From: Candidatus Dojkabacteria bacterium
Lineage (GTDB): Bacteria > Patescibacteriota > Dojkabacteria > B142 > WJKM01
Assembly (NCBI GenBank): GCA_014729085.1
Contig: WJKM01000016.1
Location: 1 to 36,597, forward strand
Direction: 5' to 3'
Length of the DNA: 36,597 nt
The notes beneath the pieces were generated by a model. It searched no databases. It saw only the letters and a list, made by a program, of their open reading frames with translations, and was not told the DNA's origin. Shown in pieces: positions 23,383 through 31,186 of this stretch (positions are counted from its first letter, which is position 1; every line of letters begins with the position of its first letter). The position numbers and the translations under genes are program-made.

Positions 23383-24066
23383 GTGACTGAATCAAAAAAA
23401 GACGAAAACAAAAAAGAAAAGAAAAAAAATGAATCTGGAGATAGTAAAAAGACAGATTCCAAAAAACAGACGCAGAATAATGTCAAATCTGATAAGAGTA
23501 AACAAAAAAAAGTCCAAGTAAAAAGAAAGAAGTCTAGCAGATCTTATAAAAGAAAGAAAAAGAAAAGACGAAGAAGAAATCAAGAAGAATTTGAGAAACG
23601 TATAATATCTATTCGAAGAGTTTCTAGAGTAAATAAAGGCGGTAGAAGGTTAAGGCTTAGTGTTTGCATTGTTATTGGTGATAAAAAAGGAAGAATAGGG
23701 ATAGGATTAGCCAAAGGAGAGGATGTTAGAAGTGCTGAGGAAAAAGCTTATAAATATGCAAAGAAACATATGAAAAAAATTCCATTGAAGAATAATACTA
23801 TTCCTCATGAGTTTTATCATAAGAAGGGAGCAGCAAGAGTATTTATGAAGCCCGCTTCCCCGGGTACTGGAATTGTGGCAGGAAGTTCACTTCGAGCTGT
23901 AATGGAAGTACTTGGTGTAAAAGATGTTTTAAGTAAAATCATTGGTTCTAATAATGCTATTAATAACGCTTATGCTGCCATCGAAGGTTTATCACAAATG
24001 AAACATACAGTGAATACTAAAAAAGATAGTAATAATAAAGTTAAATCTAAAACAGACAAAAAATAA
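23383..24066 (+). CDS. rpsE: 30S ribosomal protein S5 (uS5) with long basic N-terminal extension
   Basis: 227 aa with a GTG start. About 60 N-terminal residues are Lys/Ser/Arg-rich low complexity before the S5 core begins at EFEKRIISIRRVSRVNKGGRRLRLS. The core has GDKKGRIGIGLAKGEDV, KKGAARVFMKPASPGTGIVAG and LSKIIGSNNAINNAYAAIEGL. The start is uncertain because the extension has few landmarks. The stop overlaps the rplO ATG by one base. rpmD (uL30), normally next, is absent. Confidence 0.96.
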   Translation: MTESKKDENKKEKKKNESGDSKKTDSKKQTQNNVKSDKSKQKKVQVKRKKSSRSYKRKKKKRRRRNQEEFEKRIISIRRVSRVNKGGRRLRLSVCIVIGDKKGRIGIGLAKGEDVRSAEEKAYKYAKKHMKKIPLKNNTIPHEFYHKKGAARVFMKPASPGTGIVAGSSLRAVMEVLGVKDVLSKIIGSNNAINNAYAAIEGLSQMKHTVNTKKDSNNKVKSKTDKK

Positions 24067-24518
24067 TGGATTTACCATCACCAAAAACAAAGAAAAAAAG
24101 CAAAAGAAAAGGTAGAGGTTACGCCTCTGGAGTTGGAGGACATACTGTAGGAAAAGGACAAAAAGGTCAATTATCGCGTTCAGGATATAAAAAACCAAGA
24201 CCAGGATTTGAAGGCGGACGAATGCCTCTTTCCAGAAGAATCCCTAAATTACCAGGTTTTCGGAGAGGATATTTTAAGTCTAAATATATTCGTATCGAAC
24301 TTGGCCTCGATGACCTAGATGCTCTATACAAAGACGGTGAAAAAGTAAATTTTGATACCTTGATTGAGAAGGGAGTTAAAATGAGTAAAACTAAAGATGT
24401 TAAAGTAAAGATTTTAGCTAACGGTGAGATTAGCAAAAAACTAATAGTAGAAGGTATTAAAACTTCTGAGACTGCTCAAAAAAAGATTGAAGCAGCGGGA
24501 GGAAAAGTTGAGATTTAA
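24066..24518 (+). CDS. rplO: 50S ribosomal protein L15 (uL15)
   Basis: 150 aa. The Gly/Arg-rich N-terminal part (GRGYASGVGGHTVGKGQKGQ, PGFEGGRMPLSRRIPKLPGF) and C-terminal domain (VKILANGEISKKLIVEG) are diagnostic. It overlaps the rpsE stop (TAATG), so it is probably translationally coupled. Taking the place of rpmD-rplO in most bacteria, it directly follows rpsE. Confidence 0.97.
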   Translation: MDLPSPKTKKKSKRKGRGYASGVGGHTVGKGQKGQLSRSGYKKPRPGFEGGRMPLSRRIPKLPGFRRGYFKSKYIRIELGLDDLDALYKDGEKVNFDTLIEKGVKMSKTKDVKVKILANGEISKKLIVEGIKTSETAQKKIEAAGGKVEI

Positions 24519-24532
24519 ATTACTAATATTAA

Positions 24533-25969
24533 GTGAAAAATAAAATCAAAACTAAGAAAAAAACTAAAGTAAAGAAGTCTAAAGGCAAAGATAAGTCCAA
24601 AAAGAATTTCATTGAAACGCTTAAGACTTTTTGGAACAACAAAGTAATAAGGAAGAGGATCTTTTTTACAGCTGGAATCATATTGCTTTATAGATTGTTG
24701 GCAAATGTACCGCCTCCAGGTATAGACATTGAATCATTTGTTTCAGTATTTAAAGATAATCCTTTAACAAATATTTTTACACTAGCAACTGGAGGAAGAT
24801 TAGACAACCCATCACTTGTTATGATAGGGCTTGGAGCAAATGTTAATGCTTCAATCATAATTCAACTTTTGTCAACTGTAATTCCTAAATTGGAGGAATT
24901 GTCAAAAGAAGGTGCAAGCGGTCGTCAAATTTTAAATCAATATACAAGATTTTTGACAATTCCCTTGTCAATAATTCAGGCGATTGTAATTTATGTACTG
25001 TTAAGTAGATCATCAACATTTGTAGGACAAGACGTAGGAATTGATGTAGTTAGTTTTGTTGCTACTGTAAGTGCGGGAAGTTTGGTATTAATGTGGTTGG
25101 GTGAATTAATTAGTGAAAATGGAATAGGAAATGGAAGTTCCGTGATTATTGCGTTTTCGATAATTAGCTCATTGCCAACTTTAATAAAGACAGATATAGA
25201 AAGTGTATATCCTATTATAGATTCTTTTAGAGCAGGAAATATTGCACTTTGGGAATTGTTGACAGCAAGAGATTTCTTATATATTTATGGATTAATAATA
25301 GGTCTTGTTGCTATGGTTGTGATTTTGGTTCTAATGAGTGAAGCTGTTCGGAAGATTACTATACAATATGCTAGAAGGGGGACTGGCCGTCAGACTAATT
25401 ATCTCCCTTTACAAATTAATCAAGCCGGTGTCGTACCGATAATTTTTGCATCTGCTATACTTACTTTCCCAAGTATAGTATCACAATTTTTTATAAATAT
25501 ATTTGATGAAGGTACTGCACTTTATAATTTTGCTAATCTTTTCATTGCAGAAGATTCGCCATTGGCTTTTTTGAGCAATGTAAGTTCAATTGAATATAAT
25601 ATTTTATATTTTATCTTGATTATTGCATTTACATTTTTCTATACTTTTGTTATTTTAAAACCTTCTGAAACTGCTGAAAATTTAAAAAAGAGTGGAGGTT
25701 TTATTCCTGGAATAAGGCCGGGGAAAAGCACAGAAAAATATATTACTGGAATTATGATAAGATTAGCAACGATAGGTTCATTATTTTTAGCATTTATTAC
25801 AATTGTTCCTTCAATTGCAAGGACACAATTAACTTTTACAACTCAAAGGATCGGTATACTTTCGGGGATTGGTGGAACAAGTTTATTAATTGTTGTATCT
25901 GTAATCTTGTCAGTTTATCGCCAGCTTAAGTCCATGAAAGTTGAGAAGAGTTACGATCAATTTAGATAA
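24533..25969 (+). CDS. secY: Protein translocase subunit SecY
   Basis: 478 aa with a GTG start. A lysine-rich cytoplasmic extension (about 25 residues) precedes the usual start, then ten hydrophobic helices of the translocon channel. Signatures: YRLLANVPPPGID (plug region), LGANVNASIIIQLL, RRGTGRQTNYLPLQINQAGVVPIIFA (cytosolic loop) and GGFIPGIRPGKSTEKYI. The adk and map genes that often follow secY are missing; infA comes next behind its own promoter. Confidence 0.97.
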   Translation: MKNKIKTKKKTKVKKSKGKDKSKKNFIETLKTFWNNKVIRKRIFFTAGIILLYRLLANVPPPGIDIESFVSVFKDNPLTNIFTLATGGRLDNPSLVMIGLGANVNASIIIQLLSTVIPKLEELSKEGASGRQILNQYTRFLTIPLSIIQAIVIYVLLSRSSTFVGQDVGIDVVSFVATVSAGSLVLMWLGELISENGIGNGSSVIIAFSIISSLPTLIKTDIESVYPIIDSFRAGNIALWELLTARDFLYIYGLIIGLVAMVVILVLMSEAVRKITIQYARRGTGRQTNYLPLQINQAGVVPIIFASAILTFPSIVSQFFINIFDEGTALYNFANLFIAEDSPLAFLSNVSSIEYNILYFILIIAFTFFYTFVILKPSETAENLKKSGGFIPGIRPGKSTEKYITGIMIRLATIGSLFLAFITIVPSIARTQLTFTTQRIGILSGIGGTSLLIVVSVILSVYRQLKSMKVEKSYDQFR

Positions 25970-25987
25970 AAAGTTGAAATTTTAGAA

Positions 25988-26017
25988 TTGCTCAAAGTTG
26001 AGTGTTTTTGATATAAT
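25988..26017 (+). promoter_or_regulatory. Internal promoter before infA
   Basis: TTGCTC, 18 nt, TATAAT, with an extended -10 TG (TGATATAAT). It would start transcription of the infA-rpmJ-rpsM-rpsK-rpsD-rpoA part of the cluster independently, with a leader of about 25 nt. Confidence 0.6.
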
Positions 26018-26046
26018 CGAAAGTTATTTATTAGATTAATGCCTAA

Positions 26047-26280
26047 GTGGCCAATAAAAATAAGAAAAAAAAGATAAAAGCACGAGGTGTAGTAACTGAT
26101 GTTTTAGCAAATACTCAGTTCAAAGTAAAAATCGAACTTGATGATAAGGAATGGGAGGTTATTGCACATTTATCTGGTAAAATGCGAATGAATTATATTC
26201 GTATTCAAAAGAATGACGAGGTGGATGTTATGATTTCACCTTATGATTTAAAAAGAGGAATTATTGTTTATAGACATTAA
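26047..26280 (+). CDS. infA: Translation initiation factor IF-1
   Basis: 77 aa with a GTG start. S1/OB-fold protein: [57 protein letters not shown] matches IF-1 throughout. Binds the 30S A site during initiation. A short lysine run (NKKKKK) extends the N-terminus. Confidence 0.97.
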   Translation: MANKNKKKKIKARGVVTDVLANTQFKVKIELDDKEWEVIAHLSGKMRMNYIRIQKNDEVDVMISPYDLKRGIIVYRH

Positions 26281-26309
26281 ATTATTTATCTAGTTCAAAA
26301 TATACTAAA

Positions 26310-26441
26310 ATGAAGGTAAGCCCATCAGTAAAACGAAGATGTCCGAAGTGCCGGGTAGTAATTCGAAGGAATAAAGCCGGTAAACGGGTTGTAAGAATTG
26401 ATTGTCCTGCTAATCCTAAACATAAACAAAGGCAGGGGTAG
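26310..26441 (+). CDS. rpmJ: 50S ribosomal protein L36 (bL36)
   Basis: 43 aa; too short for the ORF track. Reads [18 protein letters not shown] at the start and ends NPKHKQRQG. Cys11, Cys14, Cys32 and His38 preserve the zinc ribbon. It is about six residues longer than the usual 37-38 aa, with the extra residues between the CxxC and the third Cys. Between infA and rpsM, its normal place. Confidence 0.95.
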   Translation: MKVSPSVKRRCPKCRVVIRRNKAGKRVVRIDCPANPKHKQRQG

Positions 26442-26470
26442 TTTATTTATATTATTAATTATATTTAACA

Positions 26471-26854
26471 ATGGCACGTATAAGCGGAGTAGAATTACCT
26501 CAAAACAAGAGAATTGAAATAGCATTGACCTATATCTATGGTATTGGTATTACATCTTCAAGAAAGATTCTTAAAATAGCCAATATCGATCCAGATACAA
26601 GAGTTAAAGATCTAACTGAAAATCAGATAAAAACTCTTTCTGGTATAATTGCTGAAAATTACAAGATTGAGGGAGAATTAAAACAGATGATCGATAAGAA
26701 TATTCGAAGATTAAAAGAGATTAAATGCTATAGGGGTTTAAGACATAAGCTTGGACTTCCGGTGAGAGGACAGCGCACAAGAACAAACGCAGTTACTAGA
26801 AAAGGAAAGAATATTGCCGTTGGAGGTTTAAAGGTTAAAATTACAAAGACTTAA
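26471..26854 (+). CDS. rpsM: 30S ribosomal protein S13 (uS13)
   Basis: 127 aa. [58 protein letters not shown] are diagnostic. Contacts the P-site tRNA and the 50S at a head bridge. Confidence 0.98.
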   Translation: MARISGVELPQNKRIEIALTYIYGIGITSSRKILKIANIDPDTRVKDLTENQIKTLSGIIAENYKIEGELKQMIDKNIRRLKEIKCYRGLRHKLGLPVRGQRTRTNAVTRKGKNIAVGGLKVKITKT

Positions 26855-26870
26855 ATTGTATTAATAAATT

Positions 26871-27284
26871 ATGGCTAAATCAAAATCAAAAGAATCAAAA
26901 ACTAAAACCAAGAAGAAAAAGAAAGTAAAGAATCTTCATCCAAAAGTAGATATATATATTAAATCAAGTTACAATAATACAATCATTAGCGTAACCGATT
27001 TTGATGGAAATTTAATTGCTTCATCTTCTCCCGGACAAATAGGATTTAAGGGTAGTAGAAAAAGTACTGCTTACGCAGCTACAAAAGCGGCAATGGATTT
27101 AGCCGAGGAATTGAAAAGATACGGAGTGAAAGAAGCAAATGTAAAAGTAAAGGGAACTGGCATGGGTAGACAAGCTGCTGTAAAAGGTTTAGCTTCAGCA
27201 GGGATAAAAGTAAAAACCTTAATGGATGTTACACCAATACCTCATGGAGGTTGTAGGCCAAGAAAGAAACCAAGGGGTAGTTAA
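26871..27284 (+). CDS. rpsK: 30S ribosomal protein S11 (uS11)
   Basis: 137 aa. A Lys/Ser-rich N-terminal extension (about 20 residues) precedes the S11 core: IKSSYNNTIISVTDFDGNLIASSSPGQIGFKGSRKSTAYAA and the C-terminal TPIPHGGCRPRKKPRGS. Platform protein of the 30S near the mRNA exit, where the Shine-Dalgarno duplex forms. Lies 16 nt after rpsM. Confidence 0.98.
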   Translation: MAKSKSKESKTKTKKKKKVKNLHPKVDIYIKSSYNNTIISVTDFDGNLIASSSPGQIGFKGSRKSTAYAATKAAMDLAEELKRYGVKEANVKVKGTGMGRQAAVKGLASAGIKVKTLMDVTPIPHGGCRPRKKPRGS

Positions 27285-27318
27285 TTCGTTGATTTATTTA
27301 TAAAAAATATTATTTCAG

Positions 27319-27915
27319 ATGGCAAGGTATACTGGACCAAAAAGAAAATTAGAGCGTAGAGAAAACGCGACATTATTTGGAAGTGATGAGTGGAGAAAAA
27401 GACCATATCCTCCAGGGCAACATGGTGCCAGACGGAGGAGACCTTCAGCTTATGCTGTTCAATTCCGAGAAAAGCAAAAAGTTAAGAGAATGTATGGATT
27501 GTTAGAAAGACAATTTAAGAATTTATATAAAAAGGCTATGAATGCAAAAGGTAATACGGGATTAAATATGTTACAATTGCTTGAATTAAGGCTTGATAAT
27601 ATTGTATATAGACTCGGTTTTGCAAAAACTCGAATGCAGTCTAGACAAATGGTGAACCATGGGCATATACTTGTTAACGGTAAAAAAGTTGATATACCTT
27701 CATATACATGTGAAGTTGAGGATGAGATTCAACTTTCCCCAAAGTTTAGAAAATCTGAGATGTTTAAGATCCTAAATGCAGAAATAAAGGATCCCCAAAT
27801 CCCCAAATGGTTAAATAGATTAAGTTTGGGAGGACAGGTTGTTTCTATGCCGGAAAGAGATAGTATAGATCGTGGTATACAAGAGCAGTTAATTATTGAG
27901 CTTTACTCTCGATAA
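27319..27915 (+). CDS. rpsD: 30S ribosomal protein S4 (uS4)
   Basis: 198 aa. ARYTGPKRKLERRE, PPGQHGARRRRPSAYAVQFREKQKVKRMYG and the S4 RNA-binding domain (LLELRLDNIVYRLGFAKTRMQSRQMVNHGHILVNG) are diagnostic. The N-terminal zinc cysteines seen in some S4 proteins are absent. Nucleates 30S assembly and in E. coli represses the alpha operon. Confidence 0.98.
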   Translation: MARYTGPKRKLERRENATLFGSDEWRKRPYPPGQHGARRRRPSAYAVQFREKQKVKRMYGLLERQFKNLYKKAMNAKGNTGLNMLQLLELRLDNIVYRLGFAKTRMQSRQMVNHGHILVNGKKVDIPSYTCEVEDEIQLSPKFRKSEMFKILNAEIKDPQIPKWLNRLSLGGQVVSMPERDSIDRGIQEQLIIELYSR

Positions 27916-27948
27916 ACATTTGAATTAATAAATTTTAATACTAATTTT

Positions 27949-28896
27949 ATGTACTCACTGGATAAATTTAAAATAAAAACTGTAGAAGATTCTGATACAT
28001 TAGCAAAATTCGAAATAGGTCCATTACCAAAAGGCTTTGGGCATACTATCGGTAATGCGTTACGAAGAATACTTATGACAACAATATCAGGAAGTGCAAT
28101 TACTTCAGTTAAAATTAAAGGTATTGATCATGAATATTCAACATTAGAGGGTATGCAAGAGGACGTTTTGTCTTTTGTTCTGAACTTGAAAAAAATAGCG
28201 TTGAAAACTCATTCAGATGAACCTATTACACTAAAATTAAAAACAAAAGGAAAATCCAGTAAAGATACAGTTGAAGTTAAAGCCGGAGATTTTGAAAAAC
28301 ATAGTGATGTAGAAATTGCTAATCCAGATCTTGTACTAGCGAAACTAACGAAACAGAATGCAAAATTAGAAGCTGAAGTAACTATTGAAAAAGGTGTTGG
28401 TTATGCTCTTCCAGATGAAGAAAAAAGAGCAGAGATTGGTGTTATCCCAGTTGATTCAATTTTCAGTCCAGTAAAGCATGTGAAATTTGATGTAGTATCG
28501 GTTCGTGTTGGTCAACAGACAGACTTAGATCAAATAGATATGGAGGTACACACAAATGGAGCTTCCACTCCAAGAGATACACTATTGGAATCAACAGAAA
28601 TATTTGATCTAGTAGCAAACCGTTTGGTTGACTTAGCAGGAGGAGATTCGGAAGATAATTCTCTTGAAGTTGAAGAAGAAGAACCTGAAGAAGAAGAGGA
28701 AAAAGTATTATTAGTTTCTGATTTGAATCTTTCAACCAGAACTACAAATGCACTACATAATGCAGATGTACTTGATCTTTATGCTCTAGAAGGTAAATCC
28801 AAGAAAGAGATATTGAGTTTCAAAGGTATGGGGAAAAAATCATTTGAGGAATTGGAACAAGTATTAACAGAAAATAATATAAAAATCAGCTATTAA
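27949..28896 (+). CDS. rpoA: RNA polymerase alpha subunit
   Basis: 315 aa, close to the usual 310-330. The N-terminal dimerisation domain has FEIGPLPKGFGHTIGNALRRILM, YSTLEGMQEDVLSFVLNLK and VDSIFSPVKHVKFDV. A Glu-rich linker (VEEEEPEEEEEK) joins the C-terminal HhH domain (LNLSTRTTNALHNADV, FKGMGKKSFEELEQVL); the Arg and Asn equivalent to the UP-element contacts in E. coli (R265, N268) are kept, so UP-element-like A/T tracts could be read. Confidence 0.98.
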   Translation: MYSLDKFKIKTVEDSDTLAKFEIGPLPKGFGHTIGNALRRILMTTISGSAITSVKIKGIDHEYSTLEGMQEDVLSFVLNLKKIALKTHSDEPITLKLKTKGKSSKDTVEVKAGDFEKHSDVEIANPDLVLAKLTKQNAKLEAEVTIEKGVGYALPDEEKRAEIGVIPVDSIFSPVKHVKFDVVSVRVGQQTDLDQIDMEVHTNGASTPRDTLLESTEIFDLVANRLVDLAGGDSEDNSLEVEEEEPEEEEEKVLLVSDLNLSTRTTNALHNADVLDLYALEGKSKKEILSFKGMGKKSFEELEQVLTENNIKISY

Positions 28897-28899
28897 ATT

Positions 28900-29451
28900 A
28901 TGAAACATCAGATTAAGAAAAATAAATTTGCTAGTTCTTTTTCTCAGAAGAAATCAATAGTTAGAAATCTTGCTATAGATTTAATTAATCATAATCATGT
29001 GACCACTACTGTTGGAAGAGCGAAGGCAGTACGACCATTTTTTGAGAGAATGATATCAAAATATAAAAAAGATAAAAATAACACACGATACATACATAAA
29101 AAATTAGGACAAGTTAATTCACAGTTGATTGAGAAAATTGATGAATTATGTTCGAAGAATTTTTCTAAAATTGATTCAGGGTTTGTTAGTATGTATAAGC
29201 TAGGTTTTAGAAAAGGAGATGGAGCTGAGATTGTTAAGTTGATCTTAGAAGGTTATGAACCAGTAGTAAAATCAAAACTTAAAAAAGTTGGCAGAAAACA
29301 AAAGGAAACAGAGGAAAAAAAGGAAAAGAAATCAGGATTCCAGAAATTTAGAGATGTGATAAAGAAAAAGGATACAACAAAATCCAGCCAACGAAAATCG
29401 GTAGATTCAACAGAAGGTGACGCTAAAGCAAGATCACGTTCAGGTATATAA
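28900..29451 (+). CDS. rplQ: 50S ribosomal protein L17 (bL17) with basic C-terminal tail
   Basis: 183 aa against about 120-130 in most bacteria. The core reads SFSQKKSIVRNLAIDLINHNHVTTTVGRAKAVRPFFERMI and ends near GDGAEIVKLILEGY; the last ~60 residues (KKVGRKQKETEEKKEKK and on) are charged low complexity. L17 sits at the tunnel exit. ATG is three nt after the rpoA stop. Confidence 0.96.
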   Translation: MKHQIKKNKFASSFSQKKSIVRNLAIDLINHNHVTTTVGRAKAVRPFFERMISKYKKDKNNTRYIHKKLGQVNSQLIEKIDELCSKNFSKIDSGFVSMYKLGFRKGDGAEIVKLILEGYEPVVKSKLKKVGRKQKETEEKKEKKSGFQKFRDVIKKKDTTKSSQRKSVDSTEGDAKARSRSGI

Positions 29452-29474
29452 AATATATTTTTGATTTAAAAAGT

Positions 29475-29909
29475 ATGAAAACAAGAGCTATTAAAGCAAG
29501 CGAAATAAAAGAAGAATGGTATCTTTTAGATGCCAGTGCAAAGCGTCTCGGAAGACTTGCTTCAAAAGCAGCGAGCTTATTATTGGGCAAAGAAAACCCA
29601 ATTAATGATTCCAGTTTAACACCAAAAGTTAAGGTTATTATTATTAACTCAACTAAGGTTGATATACATCCAAGGAAAAAGATTAGAAAGAAGTATTACA
29701 GACATTCAGGTTATGTTGGGAATTTAAAAGAAATTTCTTATAAAAAAATGTCTGAGTCACAGCCAAATAAAATAATTGAGCTGGCAGTAAAGGGAATGGT
29801 TCCTCGAAATAAGCATCATAAAAAAATTATGGGTAATTTGTTTGTATATGAAGATGATCAAACAGATAAACATAAGGCACAAAAGCCCAAAGAAGTAGAA
29901 ATTAAATAA
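29475..29909 (+). CDS. rplM: 50S ribosomal protein L13 (uL13)
   Basis: 144 aa. EEWYLLDASAKRLGRLASKAASLLLGK, KVIIINSTKVDIHPRKKIRKKYYRHSGYVG and AVKGMVPRNKHHKKIMGNLFVYE are diagnostic. Early 50S assembly protein; paired with rpsI as in most bacteria. Confidence 0.98.
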   Translation: MKTRAIKASEIKEEWYLLDASAKRLGRLASKAASLLLGKENPINDSSLTPKVKVIIINSTKVDIHPRKKIRKKYYRHSGYVGNLKEISYKKMSESQPNKIIELAVKGMVPRNKHHKKIMGNLFVYEDDQTDKHKAQKPKEVEIK

Positions 29910-29925
29910 TCATTTAAACAATATT

Positions 29926-30336
29926 ATGGCAAAGAACAATACTAAAAAAGAAAAATATTATTATGCCCTTGGCAGAAGAAAAACAGCAGTTGCAACTATA
30001 CGTCTTTATGAAGGTAAAGGAGAGGATACAATTAACGAAAAACCTATAAAATCTATTTACACTTCTAAAACCGAAATTTCTGATCTTTATAAACCTTTTA
30101 GAGTTACTGACACAAAAGGCGAATTCCACTTTACAGCAAAAACTAGTGGAGGCGGAAAGCAGGGGCAACTGGGAGCTATGATATTAGGCATAGCAAGAGC
30201 TTTGGTTGAATATGCACCTGAGTTCAAGTCAAAATTAAAGGAAAAGGATTTATTGACTAGGGATCCAAGAATGGTTGAAAGAAAGAAAGCAGGTCTTAGA
30301 AAAGCTCGAAAGGCTCCTCAATACTCAAAGAGATAG
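29926..30336 (+). CDS. rpsI: 30S ribosomal protein S9 (uS9)
   Basis: 136 aa. YYYALGRRKTAVATIRLYEGKG, SGGGKQGQLGAMILGIARALVEY and the C-terminal KKAGLRKARKAPQYSKR are diagnostic; the terminal Lys-Arg contacts the P-site tRNA anticodon loop. Last gene of the ribosomal cluster; the 131-nt spacer that follows has two weak A/T-rich hairpins (ATTTATA/TATAAAT, ATTATT/AATAAT) without a clear T-run. Confidence 0.98.
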   Translation: MAKNNTKKEKYYYALGRRKTAVATIRLYEGKGEDTINEKPIKSIYTSKTEISDLYKPFRVTDTKGEFHFTAKTSGGGKQGQLGAMILGIARALVEYAPEFKSKLKEKDLLTRDPRMVERKKAGLRKARKAPQYSKR

Positions 30337-30424
30337 AGCAAATTCTCATTTATAAGTATAAATAGAAAACGATTATTCCTTATGAAATAATAATTACCCC
30401 CTTAATCTTTCTCTTATTTGTCTT

Positions 30425-30430
30425 TATAAT
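30425..30430 (+). promoter_or_regulatory. Possible -10 before the PEGA-domain gene
   Basis: TATAAT lies 38 nt before the GTG start. The best -35 at the proper distance is TTAATC, which is poor. Confidence 0.3.
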
Positions 30431-30467
30431 ATAAATGCGTATTTAAATCTAAATATGTAATTTAAAG

Positions 30468-31184
30468 GTGGCAAAAAAAATTATTTATACAACCCTAATA
30501 ATACTCTTTCTGATATCTTTGGCCTTATGGTCACCTTGGGAAGAGTATGATATTTCATTTGCTAGAATATTTGGAGTTAAGGAAATTGAACATCTTTCCG
30601 GTCTGGAACTCTTTTCTTTAAAAGGAGAGCTAGAATTATATTTAGATGATGAGTATAAAGGTAGTATAACCCCAGAAGGTGGTAGTTTTGTATTAGATGA
30701 TATAGAAAAAGGTAATCATATACTTAGAATATCTAGAAAGTCCGATAATCCAAATGAATACTTTGAAGTAGTTAAATCAGTCAACTTTGTTGAGAATCTT
30801 AAAGTAGTTCTTGCCTATGAACTTGGGCCTTCGGAAGAATTTTCACAAGGGCATATATTCTACGCCAGAAAAAATAGTATTGCAAATCCTGATTCTACAA
30901 CAGCTATGCTGAATATTAATTGTCAAGGGTGTGAAGAAGCCAATGTATTTTTAGATGAGATTGAAATTGGTAAAACTCCAGTAGAAGGATATCAACTTGA
31001 TTTAGGTAAGGTACATAATCTTAAGTTGGAAAAACAGAATTATGAAGATTTAGAGTTTACAATTTTACCCGATTCGCAGGAGGATAGAGATAAGTTGAAA
31101 GGTATTGAGTTATTTATCGATGTAAATCTATTCTTAATTCCAATAGAAATAGAACAAGAAACTGTTATAAATAATACAGAATAA
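30468..31184 (+). CDS. Membrane-anchored PEGA-domain-like protein
   Basis: 238 aa with a GTG start (AAAGGTG context as for rplB). An N-terminal signal anchor (residues about 4-21) is followed by two PEGA-like repeats: LELYLDDEYKGSITPEGGSFVLDDIEKGNHILRIS (about 55-90) and AMLNINCQGCEEANVFLDEIEIGKTPVEGYQLDLGKVHNLKLEK (about 145-190), each with the family's strand, short DGx loop, G-x-T/S-P and 'G.h.l.l...gY' pattern. A CxxC (NCQGCEE) opens the second repeat. PEGA domains are short extracellular beta-modules tied to cell-surface proteins. Two nt separate its stop from the SDR-DUF4012 gene, so the two probably act together at the envelope. Confidence 0.7.
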   Translation: MAKKIIYTTLIILFLISLALWSPWEEYDISFARIFGVKEIEHLSGLELFSLKGELELYLDDEYKGSITPEGGSFVLDDIEKGNHILRISRKSDNPNEYFEVVKSVNFVENLKVVLAYELGPSEEFSQGHIFYARKNSIANPDSTTAMLNINCQGCEEANVFLDEIEIGKTPVEGYQLDLGKVHNLKLEKQNYEDLEFTILPDSQEDRDKLKGIELFIDVNLFLIPIEIEQETVINNTE

Positions 31185-31186
31185 AA

